This document shows positions 1 to 12,000 of a DNA stretch of 64,000 nt, in pieces. The notes beneath the pieces were generated by a model. It saw only the letters and a list, made by a program, of their open reading frames with translations. It was not told the origin of the DNA and made no database searches. Each line of letters starts with the position of its first letter. The first letter of the stretch is position 1. A program made the translations under genes and the position numbers. The DNA comes from Fusobacterium sp. JB019 (GTDB lineage Bacteria > Fusobacteriota > Fusobacteriia > Fusobacteriales > Fusobacteriaceae), in contig JAUTCN010000006.1 in the NCBI GenBank assembly GCA_030673965.1, positions 43,680 to 107,679 of the forward strand, read 5' to 3'.

Positions 1-1
1 T

Positions 2-3000
2 GAAATGAATGGAAAAGTTTATTATCCTGAATTTAAAGTAGATTTTGAAAATGCTTCATCAACTCATACTTGGAATCCGTATGATTTTTATAATAGAAAA
101 TATGGAAGTCATGCCTACATGATAAGAAATGAGGCAATTACTAATTATTCTAATTTAGGTGAAATAATAAATCCAGAAACTAGAAATTATCAGGTTACTT
201 GGAGTAGTACACCAAATAATTCAGCAGATGATGATACTTTTATTAAATCTGATGGGGGAATAGATATTCCTAAAAATTCATCAAATAAACTATATCTATA
301 TAATGATGCTAATAATAAATTTCATTACATGGCAACAGAGGATGGATATGTAACTTTTTGGCTATGGCATAGAACAGGATGGAGCGGTAATTATCCTTGG
401 GTGGATGAACATTTATTAGATAAATATCAAAAATATAATGGACCTTATGGAGAATATACGAAAATTTCAACTCCAATAAAAGTTAATAAAGGTGAAAATG
501 TAATAGATTTATATGTTAAAAATTTATGGTATGAAAATGATTATAACGATTATGATCATCAGAATCTGGGAACAAGTTATGGGGTTCTTAGAGTAAAATA
601 TGCACTAGAAGCAGATGATCCTGGATTAGCAAAACCAATTGATTTCTTATCTACTGGAGAAGTAGAAGATTATAAAATTGCAAGTTTCGCAATACCTTTT
701 ACAATAGATAATATTGAAATAGATGATTTGGGACTAGAAAATGAAGAAACAGATGCAATTAGTGAAGATAATTATGATGCTAAAAATGGAACATTATCTT
801 ATAAAGAATATTATGATTATGTTTTAACATTAACTAATACATCAACAGCTAATCAAGTAATAAAGTTTAGACATATAAATGGTGATGAAACAGTTAACGG
901 AGAAAAAATAAAATACAGAAAAATATTTAGTAAAGGTTCTGAAACTAATAAAGCAGCTATAGAAAGTAGTAATATTTCAAATTCACAAGCTACTTTTAAA
1001 GTTGAAGCAACAACTGATGGAGATGGAATTATCACAGTTTATAATATCGCTCCAGGAGAACAAATAAAAATAAGATATAAGGGTAAAATAATAAATGAAG
1101 CCCAAACTAACTATAATGAAGAGGGAAGTAGCACTTTAACTAGATATAAAAAATATGAATGGTATGGAAAAGATGAGTTTTGGACAAATAGAAGAAAAAT
1201 TTATTTAAATAAATTACCAGATCAAGAAAAAGTTGTAGATTCAAGAGAATATTTATTAGTTGGAGCTGGAAGCGATGGAAATAAAGGAGATAATTTAACA
1301 GCTAGAGATTATGGTTCTGGAGAAGTAGCTATAGATGGTAAGATTCCAGATATATATGGTGAGGTTAGACATTATAGAGCCACAGATCCAAATGCTAAAG
1401 CAGCAACTATTGATCAAATTTTACATATAGGAAATGAAATTAATTTTGAAAATGAAATAAGAGATGTTTCTTTAAAAAGTGATGAATTTGATGGAGTTAC
1501 TTTTGATCATGAAAAGGATGAAGATGGTAGTAATGTTCTTTATAGTGGAATAAAAAATGGAATAAATGTAAATGTAAGTCACGATGGATATATAAGTTTC
1601 TTTTTAAATAAAAGTGAAGGATATATATATAATGATAATAGAACAGGAAGCTGGGCAAATGATGATATTTTACCAGTATCTCCTTATAGAGATTCTGAAA
1701 TTCCTGATTCTGAATTTATTTCAGAGCCAATTAAAGTAACTAAAGGGGACAATCATTTAGTTATAAAAGTTTTTGATATTCCTGAAACTATTAAAATTTT
1801 AAGAGTTAGATATGCTGCTCATAAGGAAGATATTACTACTCCTTTAGGAATAGCAAGAAGTGGAGAGGTAGAAGATCTTCCAATAAAAGTAATCCCTTTG
1901 GAAACTGGATTTAAATCAGCAGAAGATTTAGGAGTTAAGACTAGTTTGAAAGATGAAAGATTAGGAATAAAAGATGGAAGTTTCCTTTACAAAGAACTTT
2001 ACGAAACAACATTCACAATAAAAAATGATTCTATATATGATATGGAAGATGCTAAGGTTATATTAAAAAGTAACATATCTCAAGTATATAAAGATAATTT
2101 AGTTGAAAATGTTGAAAATGGAATTATTTATTATGAAGTTTATGATGCCACAGGTCAAAATAAATTATCATCTTCAGATGGAACAGGGGACCTAGAAAAA
2201 GTTTTAAGTATAAATGTAACAAAACTATTAGATGGATATGAAAATAAGATAATTATTCCAAAACTTTATAAACAAGAAGTAGTTACAATTAAAATGAAAA
2301 TGCTTATAACAGATGAAGATAAAGAAACATGGAAATTAAAAAATAAACTAGAAGTAAATGGAGAAGTTCAAGGAACCCAAGTTTTACCATATATGTATAG
2401 AGATTATGGTGGTGGAAACTTAGAAGGAAATAGGAATCCAGATAATGAAGTTTTACATTATTATTTAAAAGATAATGGAAATAAAATTAGGTTAGGGGTT
2501 ACATCAGATTCTGAAGAGACACCGTATAATGATGCACTTAATAAATCTAATGATCCAGATGATGATGGAGTTGAAATTTTTGTAAAAGATTCAGAAAAAA
2601 TAATATTTAATAATTTATTTAATGAATTAAAGTTATATCCTAGTCACAAGGGTTATGTAAGTTTTTGGATAAATAATGATGATAGAAATTGGGATAATGC
2701 AACTCAGTTAAAAGTTATTGATTCAGAGTTTAATGAATCAGATATTTTGGAAGTAACTCCTAATTCAAAATATGAGTATATAGCTAAAGTAAAGGCACCT
2801 GATTTAATTAATCAGAATAAATATCTAAGAGTTAGATATGCACTTGATAAAGAGGATGTTCAAGATAATTCTACTTCAGCAAGAAGTGGAGAAGTAGAAG
2901 AATATTTAGTGAAATTAATTTCTGGAATAAAAGCTCAATTTGAGTATATTGAAGATTTTGGAGTTGAAGTGGAAACTGTTTCAGGTAAAAAGATGGTTAT

Positions 3001-6000
3001 TGGTAAAAATGATAGAAATTTAATTCCTGAAGAAAGATTTTTACATAGAATTAGAATAGAAAACCTAACAGATTTAGAACAACGAAATATAAAGATAAAA
3101 TATGAAACAAAAATAGCAGATATTCTTCTAGGAGATTTAGAAAATAATCCAATAAAAATTTATTCTAAAAATTCAGATGGAACAGAAACTGAAGTAACAG
3201 AAGATGTAGAAAGAGAAATAACAGATAATGAAGGATTAGAAATAAATCAACCAAAAAGTTTAAGGATTAGATCTTTAGAAAGTTTAGATGAAAATAAAGA
3301 TTATGAAATAACTTTAGGAAAAATAAAACCAAGAGAAACTATTTATTTAGAATTTTATGCTAAAGTAGTAAAGGAAGATGAAGTTAATTGGGCTTTAGTA
3401 GATAGAGTTTATGTTGATGGAATTTTAAATTCTACAGCAGAATATCAAATGAGTAGAGATTATGGAAGTGGATATATTGAAGGGAATAGAGATTTAACAG
3501 AAGAAGCAAGACATTATATTTCTAAGATAAGAGATTCTTCTAAAGAAGTTCCTATTGGATTAGGAGAATACCCAAATCAAAAAACAGATGTTTTAGATCA
3601 AGATTTAGAAATAAAAGATAGGGTAGATAATGGTATTTTATTTGAAAGAGATTCTTTAGATGGAAGAAAAGTTTTATACAGTAACCTTAAAAATAAAGTG
3701 GAGATAGCTCCTACTTTCCCTGGTTTTGTAACTATTTGGTTAAATAATTCAACTACTGCAGATAGTAAATCTGAGTGGGATATCGAAAAGGATATAGTTA
3801 ATGCTAAATTAGAAGAATCTATGGAAAGTTATCAGAAAGTTAATGAAGTTCAAGGTCAATATAATTTCCCTAATGAAAGTGGAGAGATTATAAAAACTGG
3901 AACGGATACAGATAATTTATTTATACAGTTACCTTCATTTGAAGGAGAGGAAAAAGTTCTAAGAATTAGATATTCAATAGACAAAAAAGATACAATAATT
4001 TCATCTACTAAAAAAGGAATATTATCTCCTTTATATACAGCTAGAACAGGAGAGGTAGAAGATTATAGAGTTAAGATGATTAGTGGAATAAGAGCAAAAC
4101 TAGTTTCTATGGTTGATAGGGGAGTAAAACCAGAAGATGCACCAGAAACAACTAAAACTATGACTTCAGAGGAAAAAATAGCCAATGAAAATGAATTAGA
4201 TAAGGTTAGAGTTGGAATTCAAGATGGAAATGTATCCTTAGGAGAAGTTGTAGATACAGTTTTAGAGGTTAAAAACTTAACTCCTTTAGAACAGAATGGA
4301 TTTACAGATGGAACTAAAAATAGTATAAAAATTAGAATCAATAATGGATATTTAGATACTGGAAATAACTTTATAAAAATAACTTCTGATTTACAAGGAG
4401 AAGTTATAATAAATGGAGAAAAGGGAGAAGATGATCATAGAGTATCCATAGAAGAAAGAACAGATATTGACACTCCATCAGGATGTAAAGATTATGAGAT
4501 TTTAATTGATAAAATATTAGCTCATGAAACTTTAAATATTTATTTAAGACAACATATAACTGAAGAATTTAAAGAAAATGATGGGAATAATTGGATTATA
4601 AAAAATAAACTATTATTTGTTCAAACTGATAGTTTAGGAAATGTGATAGTTCAACCTACAGAAGAAACACAAAAAACAATGCCAATGAAAAGAGATTATG
4701 CATCTAGTTTAAATGCTTTAGATTATAGAAGCGAAGTAAGAAATTACGGGACTAAAGTAGGGCCATATACAACTGGTACAGACTCTAGAGAATATATGAA
4801 GTTAGGAAGTTCTTATACTATGGAAGAAAATCCAACAAATGAGATTTCCAGTGATGACGGAGTATCTTTTAAAAATGAAGATGGTAAAAATATCTTATAT
4901 TATGGATTTATAAATCAATTATCTTTAGATATTAATAATAATGGATATGTTAGTGTTGCTATTTCTGAAGATGGAAATACTTGGAAAGAATCTGATAAGT
5001 TACAAATAACTAATAATGAAGAGGAAGCTTTAAATCTTACAGAAAGTAGTGATTCATATAATACAAAAGTTACTTATGACAGTTCATCTAGTGATGTACA
5101 AAAAGTATTTTTAAAACTTCCAGCTAAATACTATTTAGGACAAGAAAGAAGATTTAGAATAAGATATGCACTTAATAATTCTAATATAGAAGATATGTTA
5201 GCTCCTTGTTTTTCTGGAGAAACAGAAGACTATAATGTTAAGATTGTTCCAGGATTAAAAGTTGATTTACTGGAAGAATTTGAAGATGAAGGATTGTTAC
5301 TAGAGGATGGTGTTACAAGAGTAGGTGCAGGAGACGGTAACTTATCTCCAATAGAAGATGTAATAAGAAAAATAAATGTAACTAATAAAACAGCAGCAGA
5401 GCAACATGATGTAAAAATTAATTACTATACTGATATTTGTGAAGTTGACAAAACTTACTTTAAAGTTTTAGATTCTAAAACAAAAGCAGAACTTTCAAGA
5501 ACAGTAAATATAATAGAAGATACAAGTTATACTGGAAATGGAAAGAAATATATTTTAACTTTGGATAAGATACTAGGAGAATCTAATAAGAATAATACAG
5601 AAGAAAATTCTTTAGGAGAACAAGTTCAAATCCAAATTAGAGAAAATATAAAAGCAGAAGCCCTAACAGGAGGAGATCCAAAAGCTGAAAAGAAATGGAA
5701 TGTAACTGATAAAGTATCATTTGTTGTTGAGTATGATAAAACAAATACTAGTTATACAACTAGCGGAATTCAAGATGAATCTTCAATAGAAATGGTAAGA
5801 GATTATGGAAATAATTTATTAAACTCTAATCCTAAGAATGAATTTACAGGAGCAAGACATTATTTAGCTCTAACAGAAGGAATTAAATTAGGAGATAGTA
5901 TAGATTATGAAAATGCCCCAACTAATGAGTTACTTGAAGATAACGGAGTTATTTTCCTAAATGATTCCATATATAATAATTTAGCAAATAGAGTGGAATT

Positions 6001-9000
6001 AAAAAATCCTCTTCCTTACAAGGGATATATTTCAGTATGGCTGTCAAATGATGGTACTGACAATGATTATGTTAAGGAAATAATAAAACAAGTGGAATAT
6101 CCAGCGAATACAACTGAATTAATATTAAATATTCCACAAGAATCACCTTATTTACCAAATACACCTGGAATAGTAAATTCAGGATATAAATATTTAAGAA
6201 TTAGATATGCTCTGCATAAAGATGATATTGAAACTCCTTATGAATTTGCAAGAACAGGAGAAGTCGAAGACTATAAATTAAAGGTAATAAGAGGTCTTGA
6301 TATTAAATTTGATAATTCTGGTGAATACCAATTAGATGGCAAATATAAACCTAAAGATATTGGATTTAATACAGATGAAAATGAAATAAATGTTCCTGGA
6401 AGAGATGATGGATATATAGGCTACAAGGAATATATCAAGCATAAAATTAAAATAACAAATCCAGTAGATTATGTTCAAATTAATAAAGAATTTAGATTTG
6501 AGACAAATGTAGGAACTTATGTGGAAGGTAGTTTAGTTTCTTCTAAGGAAGGGGTTACATTTGAAAATGGAATAATGAAAATAGCTCAAATTGATTCAAA
6601 TGAAACTATTTATGTAGAATTTAAAGAACAAATTACAAGTGAACCAGAAGATTGGAATTTAGTTGATAAGATATTTGTAGATGAAGAAGATCCTACTAAA
6701 GAAGAATTAATTAATGATAGAGTGTATTCTTATGAATTTAAAAGAGATTACGGAAATGCATTAATAAATGATAAGACAGATAAGGATGTAAGACATTATT
6801 TATCAAAATATGATGATGGTTCTGGAAAGAAATTTATTCAAATAAAAGCTTTAGATACAGATCCTGATATTAATTATGAAAAATCACCTACGGATAAAAA
6901 AGTAGAAGATACTGGTGTTGACTTTATTGAAAATTTAGAAAAAGAGAAGATTTTAAGAAATAATTTTGTAAATAAAGTTGAGGTAAATGTATCACATGAT
7001 GGATATGTTGGAGCGTCTCTTACAATAGATGATTCAAGAAATACATTAGAAAATGTTCTTGTTGATAATGAAACTGATAAGAATATACTTTCAGCAGTGA
7101 AAGTTACAAAGGGTAAAAATATAATATATATTAAAACTCCAGATATTCCAAATACAGATCAAATATTAAGAGTTAGATATGGATTAAATGAAGAGGATGT
7201 AATTTTAGAAAATAAAATAGGAACAACAGGAGAAATTGAAGATTATGAAGTTAGAGTTGTTTCAGGATTAGCTACAAGATTCATAGATTCATTTAATAAA
7301 ACAGATTCTGATAATGAGGAAATTGAAAGTAAAATATCAGAAGGAAAGTTATTACATGACCTAGGAATAGATATAGATTCTAAGGGTACCATGGCAGGAG
7401 TTAATGATAAGAACTTAACTATAGGAGAAAAGAATATTAAAGTTATAGAAATAAAGAACTTAACTTCTTTATCTCAAGAAGAGCCTGTAGAAATTATTCT
7501 AAAAAATAATATTGAAACTATTAATACAAATAGTGATCATATTAAATTATTTAGTAAAGCAAAAGATGGAGAAATAAAAGTTGAAAAATATCCTAGTGAA
7601 AACTTAGAGATAGTACCATTGGCTATTAAAAATAGTTATAGCATAAGAATAAAGAAAATAGATAAAAGTGAGACATTCTATATTAAATTAATAGGAACTG
7701 TTGAAAGTGAACCGGTAGCAACATATGAAAAAGAGAAGAAATGGAAGGCTTTAAGTTCTCTTACTTTAGAAAGTAATGTAGTTGATACTATAGAATATAA
7801 TATGGAAAGAGATTATGCTTCAATTTTAAAAGAAGGTGAAGTTTCATTCAAAGGAAACAGATACTATTCAGTTAAACTAAATGATAAGCAGGTACAATTA
7901 GGAACTAATTTTGATAATGAAGAAGAAGTTAACGATGAATTGTTAGAAAATGATGGACTGACTTTAAGAAAAGATATAGAAGATGAAAATACTTTAGTTC
8001 TTTATAATAACTTTGATAATGCTATTCCAGTAACAGCTTCTCATAATGGTTATTTGAAATTATGGACATCTAAATTAGATGAAAATACATGGACCCCTAT
8101 ATTAGATAAGCTTGATATAGATTTATTTAATGTAGTTCAAGGTGAAAAAGAAATAATTGTAAGAGTTGGAGATATTTTAGCAAAAGGTGAAGATCAAAAT
8201 AGAATATTAAGAGCAGGTTATTCACTAACTGAAAATAATATTTTACCAATAGGATATAACCAAGCTGGAGAAGTAGAGGATTATAAAATAAAATTAGTTT
8301 CAGGATTCAAAGCAGAATTTGGTGAATTAGAAGATTTAGGAGTTCCAATTGATAATTTTGATGGAGAGAAAATAGGGCCAAATGATGAAAATATTTCTCT
8401 TGGTGAATATGTAAAACAAAAAGTAATAATAACAAATTTATCTAAATTACCTCAAGAAAATAAAAAAATAAGAATAAAGGTTAATGTTGGAGAAATTTAT
8501 CTTGATGGTTTAGAAAGCGATAATTTAAAATGGATTGAACCTAAAAATAAAATAGATTCAATAATTAAGGTACCAACTTCTATTGAACCTGGATATAATG
8601 AATATGAAGTTAATGTTCATGAAATTGATGGAAATGAAACTTTAGAACTAACTTATTTTATGAAAATAACTAAGGAAAGTATAGAGTGGAAAGAATGGAA
8701 GTTAAGAGAAAAAATTTGTGATTTTACAACTGACTTAGAACTAGCTAATTTAGAAAAAGATATGTTAAGAGATTATGGTGAAAACTTCATAGGTTCATAT
8801 GATGAATATTCAGGAGTAAGACATTATACAACAAAGGGTATAAATAAAGCTTATCTTGGGGAAACAGTTGAAGAAGGAACTAATGATGGTGTTATTTTAA
8901 AAACAAAAGTTGTTGGGGACAGTAAAATAAATATATTGCATAATAACTTTACGAATAAAATAACAATTAAGCCAAATCATGAAGGATATATATCTTTATG

Positions 9001-12000
9001 GCTAAGTGAAGATTCAGATGTTAAAAGTAACTGGAATACATCTACCTCTTTAAATATTAGGAAAATAACTGATGAAGTTCCTAGTGAGAAAGAAGCTTAT
9101 GTACTTAAGGTTACGGAAAAAGATCAAGATATAATATTTGATATTAAAGATTATATTAAAGAAAAAGCTCCTTTAAATAGAATTTTAAGAATAAGATACG
9201 CCACTAATAAGGAAGATGTAGAAAAACCTATAGGAGTAGCTAAAACAGGGGAAGTTGAAGACTATAAAATTCAAATTAATTCTGGATTTAGTGCTACTTT
9301 TGAAAAGGAAAGTACAACTCTTGGAAAATATGCGCCTAAGGATTTAGGTGTTCATATCAATGGTGTTATATACGGTGCAAATGATGAAAACTTTGTTCCA
9401 GGAGAAATAATAGAACATAGAATAAAGATAGTAAATAATAATGATTATGTTCAAAAAAATAAAGAAATAATATTAAATTCAAATCTTTGTAAATATGGGG
9501 GAGAAGAATTTACTTTTGAATCAGTAGATGCTTCAGATAATAATATTTCTAAGATAGAAGATATTGTAGATACTAGTTTACCAAGTACTTATAATACAAA
9601 AATAACAATAGGAAAAATAGAAGGAAATAGCTCAATAATCCTAAAAGTTAAGTTTAAAGTTATAGGTGAAGATTTAACTGAAGATGGTAAATTTAAATTA
9701 CAAGATAGAATAATTTATGAAGGGTATATACCTAAATTTTTAGAAGAAGATATCCAAAGTGAAAGATCTTATGTTGGATTAATGTTAAGAGATTATGGTG
9801 AAAATATTGGAAATGAAGTAGAGTCAGATGAAAATATTAGACACTATATTACAAAGGATTTCTATCTAGGAGAGAAAGTAGCAGAAGAAGAAAATAATAC
9901 TACATCTAGTGATAATGATGGAGTAATATTTACAAAGGATAAGTTAGGAAAAGAAAATATAATCTATAACGGTTTAACAAATGAAATTAATATTAAATTT
10001 AATGAAGATCCTAAAATGATTACAGAAGGATATATTTCAATATACCTTGATGAAGCAAAGAATAATGATTGGTCAAATGCAAAACTTTTAATTGATAAAC
10101 AACTTGTTACAAAGGATGTAAATGTTGTTAAGCTTGAAATTCCAGACTATATGAAGGATGGAAATTTTGAGGATAAGAAATTAAGAATAAGATTTGCAGG
10201 TGATAAAGAAGATCTTTCTAAAGACTATAGTGTAACTGGAGAAATAGAAGATTATCAATTGAAACTAGTTTCAGGATTAGATGTTAAGTTTGGAGAAAAA
10301 GCTGAAACTTCTTATGTATTAAATGATTTAGGACATATTTCAAATGACGGAGTTTCAATTGGAGAAAATGACGGAAATGTATGTCCTACAGAAATTGTAG
10401 AGCATACTATAACTATTGAAAATAAAACTAATGTGCCTCAAGAAAATAAAAGAGTTTATTTTGAAAGTAATATTGGAGAAATATTACTGGATGAAAAAAT
10501 AACATTAGTAACTCCAGAAGAAAACGGAAGTATTACTTCAATAGAAAAAGAAGATGGGACAAGAAAATATAAAATTAATATCTTGAAAATTAAAGAAAAT
10601 TCATTTATTACTTTGAAATTCAAAGAGGAAATAAAAGAAGAAAATCAAGATGACTATAAACTAAAAGAAAAAGTATCTGTAGATAATACTTTAAGAGATG
10701 AAAGTATTCTAGATATGGAAAGAGATTATAGTAACGGTGAGCTAACAGAAACAAATAAATCTTTACATTATAGAGCTGGTAAGATAGACGAGACAAGAGA
10801 AAATCTATATTATCTAGGTGATAAATATGATATTGAAGATGATTATGATTCTAGTGATGATGCTGACGGTATAGTTGAAGTAAACGGAGAACCTTTAAAT
10901 GAAGGAGATCCAATAATATTTACCATGGGTATTGATAATACAATAAAAGTTAAGCATTCTCAAAGTGGATATATTACATTGTGGTTAACATCTGCAAATG
11001 CAAGTTCAAGTTATAACTGGAAAGATAGTACACCTCTTCTTGGACTAGAAAGAACATTTAGAGTTGAAGGATCAGGTATTACAGAAATAACAATTTCAAA
11101 ATATGCATTTATTGAAGATAGTGTCATTAGTAAATCATTACCTGAATTAACTCCACTGGATACAAGAATATTAAGAATAAGATATGCAGGGGACGAAGAT
11201 GATATTACAAAACCAGATGCTTATGCAAGAAGTGGAGAAACTGAAGAATATAAGGTTAATATGAAAAATATAACAGGAACAAAAACTTCAATAACTCAAG
11301 ATGGTGACGATATAGTAGAACCAGGAGAAAGAGTAACTTATACATTTAACTTTAAAAATAATTCATCAAAATCTACAAATGTAATATTAAATGATGACTT
11401 TACAAGGGCCTTAAGTCCTAATGGTCGTAGAATAGCTGATATTGATGAAAATTCTTTGGAAATTATTACTGGAAAAGCTTATGTTTCTTCTAGTATAGAA
11501 AAAGATAAGTTAATATTAAAAGCAACTAATCTACCAAGTGAAGAAACAATTGAAGCAAAAATTGATATTGTAATAAGAAATCCATTACCTTTACTTACAA
11601 AGGATGGAAGTAAATTAGAAAATTCAATGGAATTAATTGAAAATGGTGTTTCTATAAAAGTAGAAGATGAAGAACCCCCAGTTCTAAAAAAAGGAAAAGT
11701 AGAATTAAAAAGTATTAAGGAATTTACAGCTTATAGAAATGATGAGAAGATAGAAGAAAATGAAAATGGTAGAGTGTTCGTACTTCCAGGTGATATAGTT
11801 CAGTATACTATTAAAATCTCAAATGATAATAAGGATATAAATGCTTGGTCTACTGAATTTGAAGATGATATATCAGATATTCTTAATTATTCAGAATTTA
11901 TAGCTGGTAGCTTAGAAGTTAAAGATAAAGATAAAAAAGATATAAAACTATATGTAGATAATATTAACAGAAAAGAAATTGATAAAGAGAATGTTTCTCC

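Noticed and set aside
853..1035. Short open frames on the opposite strand of the large plus-strand genes (for example 853-1035, 21792-22097, 29798-30103, 60167-60460)
   Set aside because: They lie wholly inside well-supported genes, have low-complexity Leu/Ile/Phe/Ser-rich translations expected from the complement of AT-rich coding DNA, and lack ribosome binding sites and family motifs.
656..11251. CRISPR-like or recent tandem DNA repeat in the giant gene
   Set aside because: Repeat units are about 1 kb, in frame and heavily diverged at DNA level. They reflect protein domains, not short direct repeats with spacers.
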